Part shown: in pieces, positions 17,813-26,422 of the stretch | Position numbering within the stretch: the stretch's first letter is position 1 | How the letters are laid out: every line of letters starts with the position of its first letter | NCBI GenBank assembly: GCA_963731035.1 | Contig: CAVSUY010000008.1 | Span: forward strand, 1 to 64,000 | Source of the DNA: JAANXG01 sp963731035 | Lineage (GTDB): Bacteria; Pseudomonadota; Gammaproteobacteria; Arenicellales; JAANXG01 | Reading direction: 5' to 3' | DNA length: 64,000 nucleotides | Program-made: the position numbers and the translations under genes | The notes under the pieces: generated by a model | Database searches by the model: none | What the model was told of the DNA's origin: nothing | Seen by the model: only the letters and a program-made list of their open reading frames with translations

Positions 17813-18510
17813 TCGCGTGCGCGGCAGGCTAGTACATCGTACCCAATAACCTTGTGCCCATAGCCAAGGTGGTCGAGAAGCTTGTGGAGACTTTCGTTTT
17901 CCTCGATCGGCATGATGTGATGCTCGTAGACGACCATCTCCGGTCGCGTAGTTTCGAGGAAGGCGCCGATAATCTCTCCGTCGAAGCCCTCGGTATCCGT
18001 CATTAAGAGGTTGACGTCTTCGGGGTTGATCCCGGTACGGTGCATGAATGTCGCCGGTGACCAGACCTGCATGACCTGGCTGGAGATGTATGTCTCGGGG
18101 ACGTGCATTTTGAGATGCTCATCGGTCAATGATCCGATTTGGTACTTGACCCAGTCTTGAGCTTCCGGATGGTCGACACCGAATCGTGGCGAAACCGAGT
18201 AGAACGGTCGTATCTCATCGCGCGCACCAAGGGCGGCATGGTGGCAGTGGATATGTTCAGCGTATAGAGCCATCGCCTCGACCAACTGTTCGAAAAGCCA
18301 GCCTACCGCTTCAATCAGGTGCGCCTCCACGTGGTCTTTATCTTTGACAACTTCGTGAAGGTGATCATTGTCGATATCGCCATTACACGCACCGACCTGG
18401 ATCGCGGTGAGGGTCTGATTTCGCACCCCGTACTCATCGACCAGGAGTCTTACGGCATCGGTGACGGTCGGTTGACTGAGCACCTGGGTCTTGAATCCCA
18501 CAGAGTTCAT
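17809..18510 (-). CDS. FkbM-type SAM-dependent methyltransferase
   Basis: The product has 233 residues. Residues 37-48 read LTAIQVGACNGD, a class I methyltransferase motif I. Later LLMTDTEGFDGEIIGAFL and PEMVVYEHHIM match the FkbM family signature, in which the Asp-x-Glu-Gly block defines the C-terminal domain. FkbM enzymes methylate O atoms of sugars or polyketides, but the substrate here is unknown. The gene sits between two dinB copies with no partner glycan genes. Its end overlaps the dinB remnant by four bases, which marks a recombination joint. Confidence 0.75.
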   Translation of the reverse strand: MNSVGFKTQVLSQPTVTDAVRLLVDEYGVRNQTLTAIQVGACNGDIDNDHLHEVVKDKDHVEAHLIEAVGWLFEQLVEAMALYAEHIHCHHAALGARDEIRPFYSVSPRFGVDHPEAQDWVKYQIGSLTDEHLKMHVPETYISSQVMQVWSPATFMHRTGINPEDVNLLMTDTEGFDGEIIGAFLETTRPEMVVYEHHIMPIEENESLHKLLDHLGYGHKVIGYDVLACRARE

Positions 18511-18787
18511 TTAGTACGAGTCTCTATGATGCATTCTCCTTCCTATGGCACAAGGTCGGATGTTGCGTCGACCGATCAGGTTTGCAGCCCGTTCCGCTCA
18601 GTGTCGTGATTTGCCACTATAACCCCGTCGGAAAGCCTGCTCCATCGCTGAGAGCGTCTCTTGCCGCCCGGGTTGGGTTGTGGCTTGCTGTGGCACGTGC
18701 GGTGCGGCATCGAAGGGCTGCTTCGGGCGGTTCAGGGGACCGAGCCGTGTCACTGGGACAATAGATCGGCCGCATCGGGGCAATTCT
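18511..18787. other. Intergenic stretch between the methyltransferase gene and dinB
   Basis: No gene or RNA is seen. The segment separates the start of the minus-strand methyltransferase from the 3' end of dinB and should contain the methyltransferase promoter. No strong promoter boxes are obvious. Confidence 0.4.
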
Positions 18788-18788
18788 G

Positions 18789-18820
18789 ATCGTGGCTGAA
18801 GCCTCTCCTACAATCCGGGG
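18789..18820 (-). repeat. REP-like palindrome, partly mutated
   Basis: The copy reads ATCGTGGCTGAAGCCTCTCC then TACAATCCGGGG. Two substitutions break stem pairs. It lies directly after the dinB stop, as does the copy at 17459. Confidence 0.75.
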
Positions 18821-18839
18821 TTTGATGCGGCGGAATGGC

Positions 18840-20028
18840 TCAGGGCTTTTGGCGGGGATTGACCAACGCGCCGCGGACGATGGCGTCGCCGCCGAAACGC
18901 GCCCGGATGTCGTCCAGGGCGGCATCGACCCCGCCGCTCTTGGGCTCGAACAACGCGGCCTGCCCGGCGTGTTCGAGACCGCTCACGCCGACACCCAGCA
19001 GGCGGATCCCCTCGTGGGAGATGATCGCGCCGCCACGGTGCCAGCAGCGATGCGGCGCAACGATGGATCTCGCGGGTGGAGGCGGTCGCCTGTGCCAGTG
19101 TCCGGCTGCGGGTGTAGGTTCTCCAGGCTCCCGTTCGTATCTTCACTGTGATGGTCGTTCCGCACAGACGCTTCCGGCGGAGGCGCTCCCCGACCCCCTC
19201 GGCCAGGGCCAGCAGCTTTCGCTCCATTTCCCGCAGCGCGTGAATATCCTGCTCGAACGTCTGCTCGCGGCTGATGGATTTTTCCGGACGGCCGGGGACG
19301 ACCTCACGATCGTCCAGCCCCCGGGCCAGGGCCTGGAAGCGCCCCGCGGACCTGCCTAGCAGGCGCGCCAGGACCGCGTCCGCGGCCGCCGCCAGATCTC
19401 CAATGGTCGCAAGGCCCGCTGCCTGCAATCGCGCGGCCGCCCGTGGACCGATTCCCCATAACCGGCCGACGGGCAAGGGCGACAGGAACTCCCGGGCCGC
19501 CGCCGCGGTGATGTGGCAAAAGCCATCGGGCTTGCCATGGTCGGAGGCGAGCTTGGCGAGAAACTTGTTGGGCCCCATGCCGATGGACGCGACCAGTCCG
19601 GTGCGTTGGCGGACGGTGCGCTTGAGCCACCAGCCCATGGCTTCGATGTCGCCGAACAAGGCGCGACTGGCGGTCACGTCGAGCCAGGCTTCGTCGATCG
19701 ATATCCCTTCCACCAGCGGTGTCAGTTCGTGGAACACGGCGAACAGCTCCGCCGAAACCTGCCGATAACGCTCCATGCGAGAGGACAGGTACACCGCATC
19801 GGGGCACAGCCGCCGGGCCCTGGCCATGGGCATGGCGGAACGCACGCCGAACACGCGCGCCTCGTAACTGGCGGCGGCGACCACGCCGCGCCGGCCGAGC
19901 CCGCCGACGATCACCGGGCGGCCCCGGTACGCCGGTTCATCATGCTGCTCGACGGATGCGTAGAACGCGTCCATGTCCACGTGGATGATCGCACGCTCGC
20001 CCGCGGTTGAACCCCCGGCGGCCTTCAT
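18840..20028 (-). pseudogene. dinB: DNA polymerase IV (dinB), frameshifted in the little finger
   Basis: The first 330 codons encode a normal Y-family polymerase: HVDMDAFYASVE with Asp18, GISIDEAWLD with Asp112/Glu113, GIGPRAAARL helix-hairpin-helix, and SISREQTFEQD opening the little finger. Near 19036-19045 the frame breaks: the annotated frame continues into an unrelated arginine-rich tail to 18808, while the true C-terminus (GIRLLGVGVSGLE, ALVNPRQKP) continues in another frame to a TGA at 18840. A small deletion near LLA/WHRGG explains it. The catalytic core is intact but the little finger is broken, so activity is doubtful unless this is a sequencing error. The role would be error-prone translesion synthesis. 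Confidence 0.85.
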
Positions 20029-20079
20029 GACCGCGGCCGCAGCGCCGGGTGCAACTCATACGCGCAGGAATTGAATAGG

Positions 20080-20097
20080 TATGTCATTCGATACATA
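20080..20097. promoter_or_regulatory. Possible operator upstream of the TonB receptor operon
   Basis: TATGT and ACATA form inverted arms around eight bases, about 70 bases before the receptor start and in an A/T-rich stretch. It may be a repressor site for the uptake operon. It does not match the Fur consensus, and no cobalamin riboswitch features are seen. Confidence 0.3.
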
Positions 20098-20164
20098 TTT
20101 TGTCACCCGTTCGTTGGGCGTAGTCTTGTTCTTAACAACGCTAAATCCAGAAATATGAATAACA

Positions 20165-22282
20165 ATGCATATTGAAGACCAAACCAACACTGTTCGCAGG
20201 AGCCTCCAATCCATTCAACCGACCACCTCTTGTAGGGCCGCCGTCCTGCTCCTGGCGGCAATTGTTTCGACCCTTCAGGCCCACGCGGCGGAGCCCGGCG
20301 CTTTCGAGCTGGGCAAGATCGTGGTGACCGGCAAGCAGCCGAGGGTCGTCGAGCAGGCCGCCAGTATCGATACGGTCACCCAGGAAGACATCCGCCAATC
20401 CGGCGCGCGCAACCTCAACCAGTCCATCGCCCTGCTCCCCGGCGTATTCGTGCGGACGGGGGGCGACGGAGTCCCAAGAATAGACATGCGCGGCTTGCGC
20501 ACCCGCCACGTCACACTGCTGCTGGACGGTATCCCGTTCAACTCCACCATGGACGGCCAATTCGACCCCTCCGCCATCGACGTCGCCGACATCGACCATA
20601 TTGAAGTCGTACGGGGAAGCAACTCCGTCCTGTACGGCCCCGGCGGCAACGCCGGCACCATCAACATCATAACCAAGACCGGCGGTACCAGGAGCCACGG
20701 CCGGGCCCTCGCGGAGCTGGGAACCGGCGGCGAGCACCGCGCGGAAGCGGAAGTGGGCGGCGGCTCCACGAGTTGGCATGGCTTCTTGAGCGCCTCGGGC
20801 TATCACCGGGATGACTACAGGCTGTCCGACAGCTTCGACCCGACCCCGCTCCAGGGCTCCGGAGATCGCGTCAACAGCGATCGCAGCGATGCGAACCTGT
20901 ATGGCAACTCGATCTGGAAAATGGGACAGGAAACCGATGTCGGACTCAGTGCCTCGTACCGACGGGGCCACTACGGGAAGCCGTTCGATGTCAGGGACTC
21001 CAGCGATCCTTTTGCGCGCAAGCCGAAGTTCGAACGCCTGGACAACTTCGAGGGGTACTCACTTCAGCTCACGGGCCGGCACCAGGTCAACAGCGCATTC
21101 ACGGTGCGACCCATCGTGTATGCAAACCGTCTCGATGAGGTGACCAACGACTACGACAATGCGAGCTTCGACACTCAGGCCGGGAACGGCGCGGCTCACC
21201 AGGATTCGCGCTCGGACGTCGCGGGCGGCCGTGTCCAGACCGAATACGACTGGGGGTCGTCCGGCCAGACCTCCACCAGCTTCGATTGCCGCCGCGAGAG
21301 CTGGCGTGCAACCGGCTTCCAGATCAGCAACACCGGCGGTGGTGGTGGTGGCGGCAAGAACAAGAAAGCCGGTGGCGGTGGTGGCGGTGGTGGCGGCTCC
21401 GGCGGTGGCGCCAGCAGCACCGGCGCAACCGTTACGGATCCCATCAACGTCGATGAAATCGTCGACGTCTGCTCGGTGGGCGTCGAGCAGGAATACCGCC
21501 CCTACGGCCAACTCGGCCTGGTGGGCGGCCTGGGCTACGCGACTCAGTCGCGACCCGCAAGCAACGACAGCGGCGCGCAATACCTGCTCGGCGCCTACCA
21601 CGACCTTACGGAGCAGACCCAGCTGCGGGCCCTCTACAGCTCCCACATCCGATTCCCCACCCTGCTCGATCTGTTCGAGCCGGGACGCGGCAACCCCGGG
21701 CTGAACTCGGAGCGAACCTACCAGTACGAGGTTGGCATGCGCCACGATTTCACACAGGCTCCCGCATCCGTGGATGTCGCGCTGTTCCGAACCGATGCCA
21801 GAGATTTCATAGAACGCAGCAAGACCACGGGCCTGCAGGAGAACATCTCCAAGCTTCGTTTCCAGGGAGTGGAAGTCCAGAGCACGGTGCTGCCTGCGGA
21901 CAATCTGACATTGCGATTCGGATACACCTACCTGGACTCGACGAATCTCTCGGCGGACGCACCCACCAGGAAGCTGCAGAACCGCCCCGAGCACCAGTTC
22001 ACCGTTGAAACGACGTACCGGGCGGCCAGTGGATTCGAGGCCTACGCATCGCTTCTTCACGTCGCCAAGGTGTTCGAGTTGTCCCGCTCGACACCGACTA
22101 CCGTTCAGGAAACCGGCGATTACACCGTCGTCAACGTCAAGCTGTCCCAGGAGATGGCCGGGGGCGCTCGCGTGTTCGCCAGGGTAGACAACCTGTTCGA
22201 CGAGAACTACGCGGAGAGCGGCGGGCTGCCGGCTCCCGGCCGGGCATTCTTCGTCGGCGGCGAGATACGGTTCAATCCATGA
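20165..22282 (+). CDS. TonB-dependent outer-membrane receptor with glycine-rich loop
   Basis: The 705-residue protein begins with a signal peptide ending AHA at about residue 41. The plug domain follows with KIVVTGKQP, VTQEDIRQSGARNLNQSI, PRIDMRGLRTRHV, LLDGIPFN, IEVVRGSNSVLYGPGG and AGTINIIT. The barrel ends in a typical FFVGGEIRF strand. Around residues 388-418 an insert of glycine runs with KNKK and Ser is flanked by Cys375 and Cys436, probably one extracellular loop. The gene starts a five-gene operon coupled by overlaps, so it should import the substrate of the ECF transporter. That substrate cannot be deduced from sequence alone. The ligand might be a vitamin, a metal chelate or another cofactor. 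Confidence 0.9.
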   Translation: MHIEDQTNTVRRSLQSIQPTTSCRAAVLLLAAIVSTLQAHAAEPGAFELGKIVVTGKQPRVVEQAASIDTVTQEDIRQSGARNLNQSIALLPGVFVRTGGDGVPRIDMRGLRTRHVTLLLDGIPFNSTMDGQFDPSAIDVADIDHIEVVRGSNSVLYGPGGNAGTINIITKTGGTRSHGRALAELGTGGEHRAEAEVGGGSTSWHGFLSASGYHRDDYRLSDSFDPTPLQGSGDRVNSDRSDANLYGNSIWKMGQETDVGLSASYRRGHYGKPFDVRDSSDPFARKPKFERLDNFEGYSLQLTGRHQVNSAFTVRPIVYANRLDEVTNDYDNASFDTQAGNGAAHQDSRSDVAGGRVQTEYDWGSSGQTSTSFDCRRESWRATGFQISNTGGGGGGGKNKKAGGGGGGGGGSGGGASSTGATVTDPINVDEIVDVCSVGVEQEYRPYGQLGLVGGLGYATQSRPASNDSGAQYLLGAYHDLTEQTQLRALYSSHIRFPTLLDLFEPGRGNPGLNSERTYQYEVGMRHDFTQAPASVDVALFRTDARDFIERSKTTGLQENISKLRFQGVEVQSTVLPADNLTLRFGYTYLDSTNLSADAPTRKLQNRPEHQFTVETTYRAASGFEAYASLLHVAKVFELSRSTPTTVQETGDYTVVNVKLSQEMAGGARVFARVDNLFDENYAESGGLPAPGRAFFVGGEIRFNP

Positions 22283-22884
22283 ATCCGGGAGCGCCGAAAC
22301 TGCGAAACGACAACTGGTGGATGGGCTTCTCGCTCCAGGAAGCTATCTTCATGGGCTTTTGCGCGCTGTTGATCGTATTGAGCAAAGTGGTGCTGCGCTT
22401 TCACCTTGGCATAGCCGGGCACAGCATGTTCTTCCTGGCCTTCTTCATGCTCTTGTGCCGCGGATGCGTCCCGCGCCCGGCCACTGCAACCCTGGTGGGC
22501 CTGCTCGCCGGGATGGGAACCGTGATGCTCGGATTCGGCAAGGGGAGCGTGCTCGGCCTGCTCAACTTCGTGGTTCCAGGCCTGGCGCTGGACCTCGCGG
22601 CCATGGTGGTACCCGCGCTCAGCACGGCCTGGCTCCCGGCCGTGCTGGGCGGGACAATCGTGGCCCTCGGCCATGCTCCGGGGCAGTACCTGATCAACCG
22701 TCTCATCGGCATGGAACCCGATGCAGCGCTGCAGCTGGTTGCCCTGAAGTCTCTGCCCGCTCTCGCCTTCGGTATAATAGGGGCGCTGCTGGTCCCAAAG
22801 ACAGTACGGACCCTGCGAAGCAGTGGTCTGTTCCCGAATGCGGGACCCCCGGCCCCCATTCCACGAGGAGGCCAAGCCAAATGA
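22279..22884 (+). CDS. ECF transporter substrate-binding (S) component, putative
   Basis: The 201-residue protein has about six hydrophobic helices (EAIFMGFCALLIVLSKVVL, HSMFFLAFFMLLC, LVGLLAGMGTVML, FVVPGLALDLAAMVV, WLPAVLGGTIVALGH, LPALAFGIIGALLV) separated by short loops, the size and topology of ECF S components. Its context confirms the role: it overlaps the receptor gene by four bases and is followed by ECF ATPase and T genes. Sequence features that assign S components to biotin, thiamine or other vitamins are not recognised. The last 20 residues are proline- and glycine-rich and cytoplasmic. Confidence 0.7.
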   Translation: MNPGAPKLRNDNWWMGFSLQEAIFMGFCALLIVLSKVVLRFHLGIAGHSMFFLAFFMLLCRGCVPRPATATLVGLLAGMGTVMLGFGKGSVLGLLNFVVPGLALDLAAMVVPALSTAWLPAVLGGTIVALGHAPGQYLINRLIGMEPDAALQLVALKSLPALAFGIIGALLVPKTVRTLRSSGLFPNAGPPAPIPRGGQAK

Positions 22885-23597
22885 AAGTGTATGCCGCTTT
22901 TGACGACACCGACGTGATCGATGCGGAGTTCGGCACCGGCAAGCTGGTGCGCATGCTGGAACCGAAGCTGCCGGATGGAGCTCGAATGATCGGCGTGGTC
23001 CGGCACCAGCTGCTCGTGGCGGATGATATTCCCTATACCTCGCACAACAGCCCGGCCTGCGCGATTCTGGAAATGGAAAGCCCGGAGCTGATCCAGCCGC
23101 TGATAGAGATCGCCGCCGAACACCTGGAATCCCTGGCCAGTCCGGGGAGCGATCCCGGGCTGTGCGTCGCCGGCGCCGCCGACGTGAACCAGGGCCTGAT
23201 GGATTTCGGCCGGCAGGCCGGCGTGCGGAAAGTGAGCCAACGCGAAGCGCGGGATGCCGTCGGTGACATATGGCTGAGCGGCCATGGCGGCACCAACGAC
23301 GGGATCATCGGGGCGGCCGCCGCCGTGGGTCTCACGGCCCACGGCTGGGAGGGCCGCTTCATCGAGTACGGCGGACTTCGCGACATGCCGGATCCCATCA
23401 GCGTTGCGGCCCTGCAGGCGGCGGACATCCTGCCGATGACCCTGGAGCGAAATGTTCAGCCCCCGGCGCCGGGGGACATGATCGACACTCAGGGCTGGCT
23501 TCGGCCGCGCTTGTGCGGAGGCCGGGCGGTGCTACCCGTGCTGTGGAAACAAACCGGACTCTGGTTCAGTATCGGCCGGAGCTCCGAGAATGGCTGA
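22881..23597 (+). CDS. TiaS-like DDTD-motif protein in the ECF operon
   Basis: The start is the ATG at 22881 inside the S-component stop (ATGA); upstream frame extensions run through that gene and are not used. The 238 residues open with KVYAAFDDTDVIDAEFGTGKLVRML and contain DIPYTSHNSPA, GGTNDGIIGAAAAVGL and FIEYGGLR. DDTD followed by a GTG-K loop and the GGTNDG motif resemble archaeal TiaS (agmatinylcytidine synthase) catalytic parts, but length and location argue against tRNA modification. It may activate or modify the imported compound. The 3' end overlaps the ATPase gene by eight bases, so it is an integral operon member. Function unproven. Confidence 0.6.
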   Translation: MKVYAAFDDTDVIDAEFGTGKLVRMLEPKLPDGARMIGVVRHQLLVADDIPYTSHNSPACAILEMESPELIQPLIEIAAEHLESLASPGSDPGLCVAGAADVNQGLMDFGRQAGVRKVSQREARDAVGDIWLSGHGGTNDGIIGAAAAVGLTAHGWEGRFIEYGGLRDMPDPISVAALQAADILPMTLERNVQPPAPGDMIDTQGWLRPRLCGGRAVLPVLWKQTGLWFSIGRSSENG

Positions 23598-24948
23598 GGC
23601 GCGGGAGGCGCTGAACAACAGCCCGTCGCTGACAATAGAGGGCTTCCAGCATCGTTTCCCGGACGGTCGCAGCCTGACCCTGTCCGCTGACTTGCGCCTG
23701 TTCCCGGGTGAGTGCGCCCTGGTCACCGGCGCGACGGGGAGCGGCAAGACCAGCCTGCTGTACGCCATAGCCGGCCTGCTGCCCGGCCACACCGAAGGCA
23801 TATACAGGGATCCCCAGGACAGCGTCGGACTCGCCTTTCAAAATCCCGGCACTCAGCTGTTTTTTTCCGATGTCGGCGAGGAGCTCGGGTTTGCCCCGCG
23901 CAACCGTGGACTGCCGGAGCCGGCGGTGAAGAGCCGTATCTCCACCTACCTGGACGCCGTCGGACTGCCCGGCTGGGAGAACCGCAGCATTGACGGCCTG
24001 TCCATGGGTGAAAAGCACCGGGTGGCGATGGCCGCGGCATGCAGCGCCGAGCCGGTCCTGCTCTTGTTGGACGAGCCGTTCGCGCAGCTGGATGCCGAGG
24101 GCGCGGTGAGCCTCCGCCGCCTCCTGCGCAACTATCTGCAAGCCGGGGGCACGGTGGTCATCAGCGAGCACCACCCCGACCTGGTGGCCGGTATTGCCTG
24201 CTGCAGCCTCGACCTGCCAACGGTCGATATGCCACCCCTCGCCCCGTCCATCCAGCGTGACCCATCGGCGAGCCCAACGATCCCGCGCACCGATATCGAC
24301 ATCCGCGGCCTTCGCCTGGCCGCGCCGGACAGCGGACGCTGGCTGCTGCGGGACTTCTCCTGGCAGGTTGCCGGCGGTGAACGAATCCACATACGGGGAC
24401 CCAACGGCAGCGGCAAATCCAGCTTGTTGCGCGCGCTGGTGGGCCTGCAGGCGCCAGAGTCCGGGCAGGCGGAAATCACCGGGCAGGCACCCTCACCGGC
24501 GGCGCTCGCCGGGCGTGTTGCGTTTCTGCACCAGGATCCGGACAGCCAGCTGTCGGCGCCCAGCGTTCGCGAGGAGGTCTCATTCGCCTGGGAGCGGCTG
24601 CCGGCCGATAGACGTCCCCGGGCCGGGTGGATCGACTGCCTGTTGGATTCACTGGGACTGGCGGCGCTCGCACAGCGGTCCCCCTTGTCACTGAGCTTCG
24701 GCGAGAAACACCTGGTCACCCTGGCCGCCGCCTTGGCGTGCCGCCCCCGCCTGGTCCTGCTGGACGAGCCCTTCACCGGCCTGGACCAGGGGCGCGTCGG
24801 CGCTCTCTGCGATTTCCTGCTCGAATACTCCCGGGCCTATGAATCGACCCTGGTGATGGCGTCCCACAACGCCCTGCCGGAACCGGGCTGGGCAACGCGG
24901 CAATTCGTGATGGAAGACGGCCGTTTCCTCGAGGAGTTACAGCGATGA
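23590..24948 (+). CDS. ECF transporter ATPase, two ABC domains in one chain
   Basis: The 452 residues hold two complete ABC domains. Domain 1 has GATGSGKTS, LSMGEKHRVAMA and LLLLDEPFAQLD; domain 2 has GPNGSGKSS, LSFGEKHLVTLA and LVLLDEPFTGLD. Both signature motifs use GEKH where LSGGQ is usual. In most ECF systems the two ATPases are separate EcfA1 and EcfA2 chains; here they are fused. The protein should couple ATP hydrolysis to the T component encoded next. It overlaps both neighbours (eight and four bases), as expected for a complex made in fixed ratio. Confidence 0.88.
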   Translation: MAEAREALNNSPSLTIEGFQHRFPDGRSLTLSADLRLFPGECALVTGATGSGKTSLLYAIAGLLPGHTEGIYRDPQDSVGLAFQNPGTQLFFSDVGEELGFAPRNRGLPEPAVKSRISTYLDAVGLPGWENRSIDGLSMGEKHRVAMAAACSAEPVLLLLDEPFAQLDAEGAVSLRRLLRNYLQAGGTVVISEHHPDLVAGIACCSLDLPTVDMPPLAPSIQRDPSASPTIPRTDIDIRGLRLAAPDSGRWLLRDFSWQVAGGERIHIRGPNGSGKSSLLRALVGLQAPESGQAEITGQAPSPAALAGRVAFLHQDPDSQLSAPSVREEVSFAWERLPADRRPRAGWIDCLLDSLGLAALAQRSPLSLSFGEKHLVTLAAALACRPRLVLLDEPFTGLDQGRVGALCDFLLEYSRAYESTLVMASHNALPEPGWATRQFVMEDGRFLEELQR

Positions 24949-25658
24949 GGTGGAGCGGGACAGGGGCGGACTATCCCGGCCGCTACATCGACAGCGACAC
25001 CTTCGTTCACCGCCTGCCACCCGTAGTCAAGATGGCATCGGCGCTGGTGCTTTCGGCAGCGGCAACCCAGGCAAGAATACCTTCTCTCATCGTCGGCGTG
25101 CTGATGTTGGAGCTGGCGTTGTACCTGGCGGCGCGTCTCGACTGGTCGAAGATCCGGCGCGACTTCCGCGTCGTCCTCGTGCAGGCGCCACTGGTGGTCG
25201 GTCTGTACCTCTGGCGCGACGGCTGGACGGGTGTCGGAGCCGGAATGACGATAGCGGCGCAGATAGGCGCCACCATGGCGCCGGCATTCTGGCTGCAGCG
25301 CACCACCCGCGCCACCGACCTGATCGACAGCTTCAGCCGCTGGCTGCCCCGCAAGCTGACTTTCGTGATCTTCGCCACCCTGCGATTCCTGCCTCTGCTG
25401 TTGCGCGACGCGCGGGAAATCCACGCCCTCCAGGTACTACGCGGGGCGCGTGTCCAGCCGCGACAACTCCTGAATCCGCTGAACTGGCCGGAGCTCGCCC
25501 AGAGCGTGGTGATACCCGTGCTGGTACGGGCCGTGAAAATATCCGGGGAAGTGGCCGCCTCGGCGCAGGTTCGAGGAATCGCCGACAACGCGAATCGACA
25601 GTGGCTGCGGTGCTCGCCGCAGTTTCAGGAAGAACCGGAGGGAACCGGCGGCAACTAG
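24945..25658 (+). CDS. ECF transporter transmembrane T component (EcfT/CbiQ family)
   Basis: The 237-residue protein has an N-terminal RYIDSDTFVHRL followed by hydrophobic segments, as in CbiQ/EcfT proteins. The two cytoplasmic coupling helices are recognisable by LQVLRGARVQP and ASAQVRGIA, equivalents of the Ala-Arg-Ser/Gly motifs that contact the ATPases. It is coupled to the ATPase gene by ATGA and closes the operon. The last 20 residues are polar. With it, the operon encodes S, A-A and T parts and an outer-membrane receptor. Confidence 0.85.
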   Translation: MRWSGTGADYPGRYIDSDTFVHRLPPVVKMASALVLSAAATQARIPSLIVGVLMLELALYLAARLDWSKIRRDFRVVLVQAPLVVGLYLWRDGWTGVGAGMTIAAQIGATMAPAFWLQRTTRATDLIDSFSRWLPRKLTFVIFATLRFLPLLLRDAREIHALQVLRGARVQPRQLLNPLNWPELAQSVVIPVLVRAVKISGEVAASAQVRGIADNANRQWLRCSPQFQEEPEGTGGN

Positions 25659-25779
25659 GAACCCCGCGGCCCACCGGAGCAAACCGGAGCGAACCGGCGC
25701 ACTTCTCCCCTACTCCTGTGTCGTATAGTATTCGATAAAGCCACAACGCCGTGCCGGTGCTCTCGACGAACTGTCGCCC

Positions 25780-26406
25780 ATGTCTGAAATCTCGATCTTT
25801 CCCGTCTTTCCGCATACCATCGCCGTGTGCACACTCGAGGACTCGGAGGTGGATGCCGACGCCCTAGCGTACGTGCAGGGCCTGGAATACGTCGATACGG
25901 CGCATGAAAAGGCCCAGGCAACATCGCTCTCGTCCGCGAATTTCGACGTGCTCGAAAATCTTCCCGTACTCAAAAAGAGCGTTCTCGACCGCTTCAATGT
26001 TGTCAAGGACAGGTACCTGTTCCATACGAAGAACGATTTCGTCATCACGACTTCCTGGTCGACCAGGACCGGCAAGGGGGATTACTCCAAGTTTCACAAC
26101 CACCGCAACTGCTTCTACAGCGGGGTCTTCTATTTCGAGGGCGACGAGAACACCGGCAAGATCCGCTTCAACAATCCATTTCGTAAATCATGGTTCGTGG
26201 AGTCGACGAAGTTCAACGAGCTGAACATGGATCAAATGGGTATCAGCCCGGAAAAGAACATGCTGCTCTTCTTCCCGAGCTATATGGACCACGCCATCCA
26301 GGAGCACCGCTCGGCCAGGACCAGGTATTCCATTGCCTTTAATCTGATACCGGTGGGACAGATCGGGATGGAAGATTCGGCCGCCAACTTACAGACCCCG
26401 GACTGA
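25780..26406 (+). CDS. Putative 2OG-Fe(II) oxygenase (TIGR02466-like)
   Basis: The 208 residues end with a double-stranded beta-helix core: FHNHRNCFYSGVFYF supplies the first metal His, FPSYMDHAIQEHRS the second, and RTRYSIAFNL the arginine expected to bind 2-oxoglutarate. This layout matches the TIGR02466 group of putative oxygenases; substrates are unknown. It lies 121 bases after the T-component gene on the same strand and could be read from it, but a separate promoter in the A/T-rich gap around 25720-25740 is as likely. It converges with the ABC-2 genes 16 bases downstream. Confidence 0.8.
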   Translation: MSEISIFPVFPHTIAVCTLEDSEVDADALAYVQGLEYVDTAHEKAQATSLSSANFDVLENLPVLKKSVLDRFNVVKDRYLFHTKNDFVITTSWSTRTGKGDYSKFHNHRNCFYSGVFYFEGDENTGKIRFNNPFRKSWFVESTKFNELNMDQMGISPEKNMLLFFPSYMDHAIQEHRSARTRYSIAFNLIPVGQIGMEDSAANLQTPD

Positions 26407-26422
26407 AGGACCCGCGGCCCCC

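Noticed and set aside
20030..20164. Cobalamin riboswitch upstream of the TonB receptor
   Set aside because: The conserved B12-box and helix elements are absent in this short leader; only a small inverted repeat is seen.
22317..23597. 426-residue start for the TiaS-like protein
   Set aside because: The first 188 codons are an out-of-frame reading of the S-component gene. The ATG at 22881 in ATGA is the real start.
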